A stretch of 64,000 nucleotides of DNA from Chrysogorgia sp. JL179-B06. Its lineage: Eukaryota > Cnidaria > Anthozoa > Scleralcyonacea > Chrysogorgiidae. The position numbers and the translations under genes were made by a program. The stretch lies in NCBI GenBank assembly GCA_035772405.1, contig JAYKKM010000156.1:1459501-1523500 (forward strand). The letters run 5' to 3'. Shown here one piece after another: positions 21,752-29,772 of this stretch (the first letter of the stretch is position 1; each line of letters begins with the position of its first letter). The notes below the pieces were generated by a model that ran no database searches, had not been told where the DNA came from, and saw nothing but the letters and a program-made list of their open reading frames with translations.

Positions 21752-22504
21752 ATGACTCAAGTCCAAGACATCGCAGAAGAGATGACTCAAGACCAAGCCC
21801 GCCAAGAAGAGGAGATCGACGCAATGCGGAGAATGTCCTTTGTCGACGTGTCTACCCCACAAGGCGCCTCTGGACCCAACGTCTTAAAAGGGTACTCGCA
21901 AGTCTTCAAGTTGTGCGACCCCGATCGTAAAAACGAAGAGGTGTCAAGACAATTTGGTACCCAGATTCTCTATACAAAGTTCGCTCATGAGGCTTGGGTC
22001 GGGCTTGATGAAGTTAGAGCCAACAGGATGGTTAACGAACTGTGGTGTCACTCACCGTTCAAACGTCTTACGCTAGCGAGTGACCACTACTTGAGCAACC
22101 CTTGCGAGTCCACCGCTACGCTACTCGGTAACTACCTCGAAGTGTTCTTGGCGACCCTTCTATGGAAACCATGCTCAACCAAAGCCAAAGCGTGGCTAGA
22201 GCTCGCCGCAAACTGTGACGTTAACGTTTGTAGGGTGGGGTGTAACGAAATACTGAGTGCGGGCGATATTATGAGTCACATACTCTCAGACGCTCACCTG
22301 GATTTTGTGCACGGCGGCGCGTCGTACAATTGTTACCCATGTGGTGTGGTTACCAACAACCCAATGCATCGCTCAAGACACGAGAGCTCGAGGTCTCATC
22401 TTAAAAACTTAGAGCTTCAGCGGATATTTAACAACGAGCAACAGTTGCCGCAAGAGGGGAGAGCGTTTCTCTGGAGGTATAGTAACCATGAAGAAAGTTG
22501 GTAA
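21752..22504 (+). CDS. Cys/His-rich orphan protein (copy B)
   Basis: 250 aa, no family recognised. There are two potential zinc clusters in the C-terminal half: C..GCNEILSAGDIMSHILSDAH (about 170-190) and CYPCG...H.SRHESSRSHL (about 205-225). The latter resembles degenerate C2H2 fingers. The copy A version (36745-37485) is only moderately similar at the N-terminus but keeps the Cys/His residues, which suggests the clusters matter. It overlaps the thymidine kinase start by 17 bp. AGTATAACATA immediately precedes its ATG. It may be a DNA-binding regulator, which is inference. Confidence 0.75.
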   Translation: MTQVQDIAEEMTQDQARQEEEIDAMRRMSFVDVSTPQGASGPNVLKGYSQVFKLCDPDRKNEEVSRQFGTQILYTKFAHEAWVGLDEVRANRMVNELWCHSPFKRLTLASDHYLSNPCESTATLLGNYLEVFLATLLWKPCSTKAKAWLELAANCDVNVCRVGCNEILSAGDIMSHILSDAHLDFVHGGASYNCYPCGVVTNNPMHRSRHESSRSHLKNLELQRIFNNEQQLPQEGRAFLWRYSNHEESW

Positions 22505-23060
22505 ACTAGAAATCGTGATTGGTCCCATGTTTGCAGGAAAAACAACCGAGACTCTTCGCAGGTTAGTCACGTTAAGTAAATCAGGACTCAAAGTCCTCTA
22601 CATGAACAACACAGGTGACACTAGGCGAACTGACCACGCGTTCTCCACACATCGTCAGACCATTGTTGTTGGATCAGACAGTTTACCTGCGAAGTTAATC
22701 ACCAACCTCCCGAGTTCTTCCGAGATAGCTGATTACGACGTCATTGGCATTGACGAAGGCCATTGGTACTCTGGGTTACTCCCAGTTATTCGCGAATACG
22801 TTAAAGCTGGCATTCACGTCATTATTTGTGGTCTCATAACGACAGAGCATTTAAAAAGACTTGGTGAACTCGACACGTTGTTCCCAATGGCAGACGACAT
22901 CACATTTCTAAAAGCGTATTGCGCCGTTTGTCGTGACACTTACGGAACAACTGTCGAAGCACCATTCAATTGGAGATACAACCCAGGACCATCATTCGTT
23001 GGTGGTGCTGAGCAATATCGCGCAGTGTGCAGACGTCATCATCCTTCCACACAAAATTAA
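22488..23060 (+). CDS. tk: Type II thymidine kinase (copy B)
   Basis: 190 aa, the usual length for the TK1/Tdk family that phosphorylates thymidine to dTMP with ATP. It has a P-loop GPMFAGKT (residues 12-19), the Walker-B-like IDEGH (88-92) holding the catalytic Glu, a zinc-site CAVC (145-148), and the C-terminal lasso VGGAEQY followed by CRRHH (181-185). All family landmarks are present, and copy A preserves them too. The gene overlaps the end of the 250-aa gene by 17 bp. A thymidine kinase fits a replicating DNA virus working in non-dividing cells but is not part of the usual Polinton gene set. Confidence 0.95.
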   Translation: MKKVGKLEIVIGPMFAGKTTETLRRLVTLSKSGLKVLYMNNTGDTRRTDHAFSTHRQTIVVGSDSLPAKLITNLPSSSEIADYDVIGIDEGHWYSGLLPVIREYVKAGIHVIICGLITTEHLKRLGELDTLFPMADDITFLKAYCAVCRDTYGTTVEAPFNWRYNPGPSFVGGAEQYRAVCRRHHPSTQN

Positions 23061-23106
23061 GGGCGTTCTCGGATACCCCACTTTTTTAAATTTAGACATT
23101 GGTCAC

Positions 23107-23355
23107 ATGAAGCGTCCAATGTACCGTAGAAACATTTTTTCACACAGTGGTCAGAAGGTTTGTGAAATAAAGAGAGAAAGTTTCGCAGACACCTTTCACC
23201 GAGTTAAAAACGTCTTTAAAAATGCTAGAGCAGTTGTCGCTTCAAACGTCGTCTCAACAATGAGAACGAGTGCTAACTCGACTTATTACTCACTGTCTAA
23301 AAAGTCTCTTTACAATAGCGTCTCTCATGGTTACTCAACGCTGATTTATTTTTAA
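23107..23355 (+). CDS. Small basic hypothetical protein (copy B)
   Basis: A possible 82-aa product beginning MKRPMYRRNIF, rich in Lys, Arg, Ser and Tyr. It follows the thymidine kinase on the same strand and overlaps the 3' end of the opposite-strand BRO/nuclease gene by 59 bp. The matching region of copy A (about 35865-36112, minus strand) has a 26-bp length difference that shifts the frame. The gene is therefore either dispensable, broken in A, or not real. No family is recognised. Confidence 0.35.
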   Translation: MKRPMYRRNIFSHSGQKVCEIKRESFADTFHRVKNVFKNARAVVASNVVSTMRTSANSTYYSLSKKSLYNSVSHGYSTLIYF

Positions 23356-24064
23356 ATTTACGAAGGCAGTGAGAGCACTGAAACCCAACGTCAAAGAAAT
23401 ATTTTATTACCGTGGTAATAGCGTCGTCGTATGAGTCGCACAAGAGTGTTAGATAACCAGCGGATTTATATCTGAGCAACAGAGACTCCTGCTCTTTGGA
23501 TGTCTTGCCTGTGCCACCTGGGTTCTTGAACTCAATCACGAGCCCGCTGTGCTGTCGGTTTGCATTGGCAATAATCAAGTCAGGCGTTCCACGTTGATAA
23601 CCTTTTTTCCACGAACTTATTCTTTTACTCGAAGTGTCTTGATTTTCACCACAAGCGGCTATCAAAATAGCTTCTGGATACTATTTCCTAAGAAAACCAA
23701 CAACTTTCGTATGAAGGTCGAACTCAGTGATCATTACGAATTGATTGTGTTTGAGACCAACGCTAGCTAAACTTTTTCTAACGCTTGGTAAGACTTCCGA
23801 GTGCACCCACCTTCCGAAGTGTTTCGCACGCTCCATTTTACTCGAGAACACTAACGAGTAGACCCCAAGTTCGTTAATAAACGAGGCCTGCTCTATCTTC
23901 ATTTTACAATCAGGTTCGACGTGGTCGTTGACTGCATCTTTTGGTCGAGCATAACCTAGAGCGCTCGCGACTTCTTTCGCTTTGAACCATATGTCACCGT
24001 TGTGATTAACCGTTGTGATTTGGTGACCATCGAAATCGAATAGTTGGAGTATTGCGGAAGTCAT
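23297..24064 (-). pseudogene. BRO-N / VRR-NUC / zinc-finger gene with internal stop (copy B)
   Basis: The reading frame matches the intact 255-aa gene at 35156-35923 throughout, but codon 128 (23681-23683) is TAG where copy A has a Tyr codon. The break separates the N-terminal BRO-N domain from the nuclease and zinc finger. All other codons remain aligned, so the lesion is recent. The ATG at 24064 is preceded by GACTATAATATAGCG. The frame upstream of it uses no ATG. Whether the BRO-N part alone has any role is unknown. Confidence 0.9.
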
Positions 24065-24093
24065 CGCTATATTATAGTCTCCCACAAAAAAAA

Positions 24094-24234
24094 CTACTCG
24101 ACATAGGTGTCAGGTTTTTTATAGATCTGGTTTGTTGTGTACCAATGCAGCAGGTGTGTTTTATTAGTCTTCAGTTTTCTACGTCGTCTGAAAAAGTTTC
24201 TAATGTTACGAGCCAGTTTTCTAAGCCAACCCAT
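24094..24234 (-). CDS. Arg-rich mini-protein (copy B)
   Basis: A 46-aa frame starting MGWLRKLARN with a dense basic patch (FFRRRRKLK). It is conserved in copy A as a 51-aa frame at 34973-35128: both keep the MGW start, the basic patch, and a common WYTTNQIYKKP segment near the end. Indels between copies keep frame. It lies between the myristoylation-motif gene and the BRO gene. It could be a DNA-condensing core peptide or membrane-lytic peptide; these are guesses from composition. Confidence 0.65.
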   Translation of the reverse strand: MGWLRKLARNIRNFFRRRRKLKTNKTHLLHWYTTNQIYKKPDTYVE

Positions 24235-24240
24235 TTTAAC

Positions 24241-24447
24241 TTAGGTCACGTCTCCTACCACTCCTACTTTGTCTGACTCTGGTAGCGTAATAGGTTTGCC
24301 GTAAGTCTTTTTAGACCTCATACCAATCTCAGCGTGGAGCTCGAGAGTTATGTCACCGCGGCCAAATGACCCACCAGCTTTGAACATGTGGTCAGTCGTT
24401 TTATTTATTTTATATATTTCACGTTCTTTTGAAACACACGCTCCCAT
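24241..24447 (-). CDS. Small protein with N-myristoylation motif (copy B)
   Basis: 68 aa beginning MGACVSKER. Gly2, Cys4 and Ser6 match the dual myristoylation/palmitoylation signal (MGxCxS) used by membrane-attached proteins. Copy A starts MGACISRPR and keeps the same residues. The rest is mildly basic with no named domain. The ATG follows the fiber gene's stop codon with no spacer. A role at a membrane, for example in particle assembly or exit, is inferred. Confidence 0.75.
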   Translation of the reverse strand: MGACVSKEREIYKINKTTDHMFKAGGSFGRGDITLELHAEIGMRSKKTYGKPITLPESDKVGVVGDVT

Positions 24448-25398
24448 TTACTTTACACCATATTCCTTCATCATTTCTCCACCCATGATTATGATGTCTC
24501 GGTTCGTCATGTAACCACTCACAATTTTCACACCGTAGAATTCTATCAACGATGGGTATGCATAAGGTGCGAGTGGTATTCTTGGTCGGTGTATTCCAAA
24601 AATTGTTCCATAGGGTGTGCCTATCTTTTTCATGTTCGCTATGAAGTCTGAGTCGGCTGACTTGACGTTGTTGACTCTGACATGTGAATTGCTCATTTGC
24701 CAGTGTATTGATATCATATGCATTTTACTTATGTCAACACCACTCGGAATAGTGCATATGCTCTCCATTGCTGGGATGCTACCACCATACGCGAGTCCAT
24801 TAGTCATACCAGTCTTGTACCCTATGAACTTATCCCACTGACCGTCGTCGTTTGATATAATTGTCTCCCAATTTGATCCAGCGGTGCGAGTAGGTAACCT
24901 CACCACAACAAAAATAGAGAGATCACACCATTGCATACTTGGACAGTTAAAATGAAGACCTGACTCAAGTGGGATTGGTGTTAACACGGGGGATAGAAAA
25001 CTTTGACTCACACCGCTGATGCCAACAATAGGACCATAGGTTGAGTTGTTTTGCACTAATTTACTTGTTTCACCAATGGCTTTCACTTTGTTTGAACCAT
25101 TGGTGTGAAATTCCACATTTTTCAAGGCGTGTGTGCTAACGTTGAAGTCAAGCACAACATTATACGACTGACTCTTGAGGAAACCTGATAGTAGTCGCTC
25201 TAGAGTTCTTTTATTGGTAGCGTCTGAGTCGTCGACTGGGTCTGCTATGTTTTTTATCGCTGAGCCTTGCATGTCTATTATTCCAGACATCCTTCCACCG
25301 GTCGCACTTAACTTAGGATCTTCGTCCAGATGTCTTTTCGTTCTCTTTAGTATTTTATCGTGAGGGTCGTCAGACTCATACCCGTAGTTTAGACTCAT
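24448..25398 (-). CDS. Fiber-like spike protein (copy B)
   Basis: 316 aa, intact. Residues about 34-70 contain GGRMSGIIDMQGSAIKNIAD, then a DP-x5-DATNKRTLE segment. This closely follows the repeat of phage tail fibers, where G-x-ID/M ... I-x-N(L/I)xDP ... DAxNK precedes a trimerising stalk. Residues about 130-316 look like a jelly-roll lectin or LamG-like head (CPSMQWCDLSIFVVVRLP, ISNDDGQWDKFIGYKTG, MISIHWQMSNSHVRVNN). The layout of short shaft plus globular head suggests an attachment spike. It follows the tail-anchored 493-aa gene after 2 bp. The domain assignment comes from sequence pattern only. Confidence 0.7.
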   Translation of the reverse strand: MSLNYGYESDDPHDKILKRTKRHLDEDPKLSATGGRMSGIIDMQGSAIKNIADPVDDSDATNKRTLERLLSGFLKSQSYNVVLDFNVSTHALKNVEFHTNGSNKVKAIGETSKLVQNNSTYGPIVGISGVSQSFLSPVLTPIPLESGLHFNCPSMQWCDLSIFVVVRLPTRTAGSNWETIISNDDGQWDKFIGYKTGMTNGLAYGGSIPAMESICTIPSGVDISKMHMISIHWQMSNSHVRVNNVKSADSDFIANMKKIGTPYGTIFGIHRPRIPLAPYAYPSLIEFYGVKIVSGYMTNRDIIIMGGEMMKEYGVK

Positions 25399-25400
25399 TA

Positions 25401-26882
25401 CTACTTCAAGGTGTATTTGGTTAGCAGATAACCAGAGACTGCTGAGAACCCCAAGATTATCGCCAACGTTGTCGTGTCTGACTCACTTGAGGTGGTAGTC
25501 TGCGCAATTTGATTGGTCACTGTTTTCTTCACGGGTGGTGCTACTCCCAAGTTAGCCACCACGTTTTCTTGGTGGACTTTTTTAGCCACTGTTTTCTTCA
25601 CGGGTGGTGCTACTAAGTTAGTCACCACATTTTCTTGGTGGACTTTTTTAGCCGTAATTGTTGGTGTTGTTGCATTCAAGCTAGTGTTCACTCCAAATCT
25701 CATGGACTCTGTGGCAATCTTTAATAAGTTGTTGTACCCAGCGATTTTATTCTTGAGAATCACCACATTACTCGGCATTAACCATGTACTTGGCGACACT
25801 GCGAGATTTTGGACAACGTTGGTGTCTCTAATCGATTTGTTCATGTTGAGAATCCATGTCGATACGTCATACTGAATAACACTGTCAGAAAACAACTTGC
25901 GGAATTCTTGTTGGGTCTCTAGACTCCCTGCAGAACCACCGACGACCGATACACGTGTTCTCGCTTGCGCACCAAGTGTGGAGTACACAAAGGCTTCTAT
26001 GCTTTGATTTAGATATTGCAGCCCAATGTTGGTAAAGCCATCTGAGAGTCGTGCGACGTATCGTTTGTAATCGTTCTGAACGTCGTTGAGTGTGAACACT
26101 CTGGATTCACCTGTTGTGCCATCGCTCAGGACTTTATTCTGGTAGTAATGCTTTTTGGGAATCTTGGAAATCTTACCATACAATTCGGAAGCGCTAAATT
26201 CTCTACTTATTGATCTCATGGTCTCACCACCTTCCATTCTTCTGAGAAGTCTTCTAATGGTGAAGTACAAATGAAATCTCATCGCGCTTGTGACCACAGG
26301 GTGAACCTCTTGTGACACTGATAAATGTTGCAACGAGATTCCACAACAGAAACTTGCACAATACGTCGCAAACACAACGCGGTAGTAAGATTCGTTGTCG
26401 TCCCACTCTGATTTTGTCTTTGACGTAGTGACTCGCAAGGTTGGTAGCTTTGACATGAAGTAGTTATTTTGGTTAACAAAAACTTTAAAGTTATTCACCG
26501 GATAATTTAACACATTTTCTGTTGGGTAGCCGTCCCAAAGCCCCCAGTGGTTCTTATGACCTTTTGGTAGTGGTTGGATAGTTCCACCACCTTGCCATAT
26601 TATTGGGAACTTACTATTGTGTAGCCACCCCCACATGTTCTTATCATTTTTGAAGGTCGCGCTGGTTATGTCTGTGCTAAGGATGTCGTTGTTTCTGAAA
26701 TATATGTCGACACTCATGATTTTACCGTCTTGTGAAATATTTGGATAGAACTCAAATTTACCTAGAGTAGCGTGAGGATACTTTTTGATGAGGTCTGCCT
26801 TTGCGTCGTGTGCAGCCTTTGATGTGTTAGCCATCGCGAGTTTGTAGTGCTTTCCATAGTACTCACGAAGGGCTTTCTGCAT
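25401..26882 (-). CDS. Polinton conserved protein with C-terminal TM anchor (copy B)
   Basis: 493 aa from the conserved MQKALREYYG start; an additional in-frame ATG 12 bp upstream is absent in copy A, so I reject it. It has the same architecture as the copy A product: a soluble body, a stalk with KKVHQENV units and VAPPVKKTV units (about 415-465), and a terminal membrane helix. The stalk has a different number and mix of units from copy A, typical of a length-variable spacer. No named family is recognised. Confidence 0.82.
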   Translation of the reverse strand: MQKALREYYGKHYKLAMANTSKAAHDAKADLIKKYPHATLGKFEFYPNISQDGKIMSVDIYFRNNDILSTDITSATFKNDKNMWGWLHNSKFPIIWQGGGTIQPLPKGHKNHWGLWDGYPTENVLNYPVNNFKVFVNQNNYFMSKLPTLRVTTSKTKSEWDDNESYYRVVFATYCASFCCGISLQHLSVSQEVHPVVTSAMRFHLYFTIRRLLRRMEGGETMRSISREFSASELYGKISKIPKKHYYQNKVLSDGTTGESRVFTLNDVQNDYKRYVARLSDGFTNIGLQYLNQSIEAFVYSTLGAQARTRVSVVGGSAGSLETQQEFRKLFSDSVIQYDVSTWILNMNKSIRDTNVVQNLAVSPSTWLMPSNVVILKNKIAGYNNLLKIATESMRFGVNTSLNATTPTITAKKVHQENVVTNLVAPPVKKTVAKKVHQENVVANLGVAPPVKKTVTNQIAQTTTSSESDTTTLAIILGFSAVSGYLLTKYTLK

Positions 26883-26894
26883 ATAATATACCAT

Positions 26895-27590
26895 ATGTTA
26901 TACATAATGCGAAAGTTGACGGTACTCATTGAAGGTGCAGAGAAAGTCGTGTCCTTTGACAACGCAATAATGATCGTGAGTGACAACCCATACATTATGG
27001 TCAAGACAGCCACCGTGTTTTGGGACTACGACAACGTACTGGCGAACACAATCGACTTTTCCTTCAGTGGCTCTAGTGGTCTCATACAACACTCACTACC
27101 TCAAGGACACTATAACTTCAACGCGTTGGTTGAGTACATAAGGCTCCAGATCCCCAACATGGGGCCAACTCTTGAAGTAGAGAAAACCCCACCTGGTGGG
27201 TGTAGAGTGAAGACTGCGATCCCGTTTAGATTGCTGAGGGTTGGGCCTCTTCTTGGCTTTGTGGAGAACACGTTAATCCTAAGTGGGAAGGAGTGGCACG
27301 CCAGCCCAAACAAGGTTGATATGTACAGAGGTCTGAAGTACATAGAAGTCTCATGTGATATTGTTAACCCTGAAAGCAATGTGGGTGTTGATGGGAAGCG
27401 TAGCAATGTGATCACAACGCTACCAATACCCACTGAGCAGTCTTTGAAGGGGTCAGTGCAACGTCATGTAGACATCGAGTCAAAGGTGAGTGTTAAAAAA
27501 GGTGTTTACTCAAGTATAACGTTTCGTGTTAAACCAAATAACGGCGCTATTAAAATTGGCGCGGTGCTATTGGAACTGTATATTGTGTGA
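26895..27590 (+). CDS. Penton-like minor capsid protein candidate (copy B)
   Basis: 231 aa (or 227 from the next ATG, MRKLTVLIEG). Likely single-jelly-roll vertex protein: LPQGHYNFNALVEYI (about 62-76), GPLLGF (about 113), KYIEVSCDIV, then LPIPTEQSLKGSVQRHVDIE and FRVKPNNG near the end. Related Polinton minor capsid proteins share the G-x-Y strand, the LGF box and this C-terminal order. The gene is divergent from the tail-anchored protein gene, with only 12 bp between the two chosen ATGs. Its stop codon lies 5 bp before the integrase ATG. Confidence 0.62.
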   Translation: MLYIMRKLTVLIEGAEKVVSFDNAIMIVSDNPYIMVKTATVFWDYDNVLANTIDFSFSGSSGLIQHSLPQGHYNFNALVEYIRLQIPNMGPTLEVEKTPPGGCRVKTAIPFRLLRVGPLLGFVENTLILSGKEWHASPNKVDMYRGLKYIEVSCDIVNPESNVGVDGKRSNVITTLPIPTEQSLKGSVQRHVDIESKVSVKKGVYSSITFRVKPNNGAIKIGAVLLELYIV

Positions 27591-27595
27591 ATTAT

Positions 27596-28699
27596 ATGGA
27601 GCTCGGTGTGGAGACAGAGCAAGGGTTGCGAGACATCTATTATAATCCCAAGACGGGGTTCAGTGGTGTAGAGAAATTGTATCAAAGTGCGTTAGGAGAC
27701 GGATTGAAAGTAACTAGAAAAACAGTGAAAGAATGGTTGACCACGCAGGACACTTACACTAGGTACAAACCCATCGTGAGAAAACATAAGTTCCGCGCGA
27801 CTTTTGTTGGATTTCTTGGTGAAGAGCTCCAAATGGACTTAGTGGACATGAGTAAGTACTCAAAGCGGAATGGTGGATATTATTGGATACTAACAGGCAT
27901 TGAAATATTGAGTAGATACGCTTTTGGAATTGCAGTCTATAGAAAAGACACTAAGAACATGACTAAGGTTGTTGGAAAATTGTTGAACGACTTTAAAGAT
28001 CGGTTTGGAACCACGCCTAAGTTAACGCAATTTGACGACGGACTTGAGTTCTACAATGTTGGTGTGAAAAGTTTGCTGAAAAAACATGGCGTTGAATATT
28101 TCAGCACTAAGAGTGATAAAAAGGCCGCTGTTGTTGAGCGTTTTAATAGAAGTCTGAAGAGCATTATGTGGAAGTACTTTTACACCCATGGAACGTACAA
28201 ATGGATTGACGTTTTGGATCAGTTTGTGAGCAATTATAATAGCAATGTGAATCGCAGCATTATGATGAAGCCAAAGGATGTCAATAAGTCGAATGAGGGT
28301 GAAGTGTGGACCACTTTGTTTGGTCACCAATTTGCAGACAATCCATTGCCAAAGTTTAGAGTTGGTGAGTCAGTGAGAATTAGTAAGTACAAGAGTGTGT
28401 TCACAAAGGGTTATGAAGCCAACTTCACTGAAGAGCTGTTTAAAGTGGTAAAGGTTATTCGTGGTGATCCTAATGTGTACGAAATTGAGGACGTGGGCGG
28501 TGAACAGATTATTGGTAAGTTTTACGAACAGGAATTATCGCTGGTCAGTGAGAAACATGGCGACGATGTGTACAGAGTTGAAAAGGTGTTGAAAAGAAAG
28601 AAAGTCAGAGGGAAGAAGATGACGCTGGTCAAATGGTTGGGTTATGAGAGCAAACATAATTCGTGGATACCAGAAAGTGATATTCAAAATGTGAGCTAA
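27596..28699 (+). CDS. Retroviral-type integrase with chromodomain (copy B)
   Basis: 367 aa from the first ATG. It has DDE residues in QMDLVDM (D81), QFDDGLEFYN (D147 or D148) and VVERFNRSL (E181) and a C-terminal chromodomain (about 310-367, aromatic residues in YRVEKV and WLGYESKHNSW). All key residues are present. This enzyme explains the 6-bp target duplications seen around the element. The chromodomain could direct insertion to particular chromatin, consistent with the nested insertion here, but that link is inference. Confidence 0.95.
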   Translation: MELGVETEQGLRDIYYNPKTGFSGVEKLYQSALGDGLKVTRKTVKEWLTTQDTYTRYKPIVRKHKFRATFVGFLGEELQMDLVDMSKYSKRNGGYYWILTGIEILSRYAFGIAVYRKDTKNMTKVVGKLLNDFKDRFGTTPKLTQFDDGLEFYNVGVKSLLKKHGVEYFSTKSDKKAAVVERFNRSLKSIMWKYFYTHGTYKWIDVLDQFVSNYNSNVNRSIMMKPKDVNKSNEGEVWTTLFGHQFADNPLPKFRVGESVRISKYKSVFTKGYEANFTEELFKVVKVIRGDPNVYEIEDVGGEQIIGKFYEQELSLVSEKHGDDVYRVEKVLKRKKVRGKKMTLVKWLGYESKHNSWIPESDIQNVS

Positions 28700-28705
28700 T
28701 GTAAC

Positions 28706-29713
28706 ATGGCTAAGAGTGGCTTCGACGACCTCGAGACGGAGGGCTTTGATGAATACAAAGATATGAGTAATGATGAGCTAGATCGCAGTCTCGAGAGAGC
28801 CACTCAAGATCTTGAGCTAGCTCGGGGCGATCTAGGCGTCACAGCCGATGAGGAAACTAGACTAACTAGAGTGGAGAGTGGACTGAAGCGCGAACACGAT
28901 ATAAGACTTCGTCAACACATGGGGGAGACTACTAGCGATCTCGTAACGCGGAGTGGTGGAGGAGTGTATCAACATGTGGAGAGGGTTTTTAGTGATCTCG
29001 CAACGCAGACTATTGACAACGTGAGAGATCGTGAAGACGTCGCGAGGAGTGTGCCATTGTTAGACACCACACACGCAGAGTACGTCAACATACCTGGACT
29101 AACACCAGTCGAGAACCATGAGTTGAGCGCGCTACTCAATCCAAGTGAGAGTGTGATGTCTGAGTCTAGAATAGGCGACACTGGTGCATTGCAAATACGA
29201 GCGGACCGTTATCAAAACTTGATAAATGAAGTGAACAAAAGAATAGCGGAGCTCGCAGAAAAAGACCTCACGGCTGTGGAGGATAAAGAGTTCATCAATC
29301 TAGCTGAAAGAGTGATTGGACTTAAAAAAGCTAAAGACGTGCTTATCGAACAGCGGGAAATAGAAGAGGTTAGAGAGCGACAAGAGATCGACATTGACAG
29401 GTTTCAGAAGTTCAAGAAATGGGCTAGAGAAAATATGGTTGGGATGAGTGCTTTAGCGATTTCAGTAGCTGCGATTATGACAACTATTATTATCGCTGGG
29501 AGGACTAACGTTATGAAAGGCGCTATGGTCACGAGGTCGTTTGCACAGGCTGTTAAGAACGCGATAATGAAGATGGGTCCATGGGCTGTTGGGTTGGCTA
29601 ACTTAGTTTATGACGCGCTGGTGACAGGCGCGAAGGGTCTCGCTTGGCTAGCTCAAAATCTGTGGGTGTTTGCGGTGACATTCGCGTGGCTTGCGTATAA
29701 TTATTTAAACTAG
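28706..29713 (+). CDS. Polinton membrane protein 1 (copy B)
   Basis: 335 aa. The N-terminal two-thirds is acidic and helical with coiled-coil character (for example AEKDLTAVEDKEF and QREIEEVRERQEID). The C-terminal third has hydrophobic segments around MSALAISVAAIMTTIIIAG (about 245-263) and a closing helix pair (GLAWLAQNLWVFAVTFAWLA). This C-terminal block is nearly identical in the next gene. Such proteins are common in cnidarian Polintons but have no assigned function. It starts just after the integrase stop codon. Confidence 0.8.
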   Translation: MAKSGFDDLETEGFDEYKDMSNDELDRSLERATQDLELARGDLGVTADEETRLTRVESGLKREHDIRLRQHMGETTSDLVTRSGGGVYQHVERVFSDLATQTIDNVRDREDVARSVPLLDTTHAEYVNIPGLTPVENHELSALLNPSESVMSESRIGDTGALQIRADRYQNLINEVNKRIAELAEKDLTAVEDKEFINLAERVIGLKKAKDVLIEQREIEEVRERQEIDIDRFQKFKKWARENMVGMSALAISVAAIMTTIIIAGRTNVMKGAMVTRSFAQAVKNAIMKMGPWAVGLANLVYDALVTGAKGLAWLAQNLWVFAVTFAWLAYNYLN

Positions 29714-29734
29714 AAAGAAAATGTGATTCGTAGG

Positions 29735-29770
29735 AGTCAGAGAGCGATATTCAAAATGTGAGCTAATGTA
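29735..29770 (+). repeat. Duplicated integrase tail and spacer
   Basis: The sequence around GATATTCAAAATGTGAGC, then TAATGTAA and ATGGCT, repeats the end of the integrase gene (28678-28711, last residues SDIQNVS). It shows that the second membrane-protein gene arose by a tandem duplication whose left breakpoint was inside the integrase gene. Confidence 0.85.
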
Positions 29771-29772
29771 AT

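Noticed and set aside
26847..26894. Upstream N-terminal extension of the penton-like protein
   Set aside because: It begins without an ATG, overlaps the divergent gene's coding region and is not conserved with copy A.
27587..27595. Integrase start at the upstream GTG
   Set aside because: A eukaryotic transcript would use the ATG three codons later; the extra residues overlap the previous stop codon.
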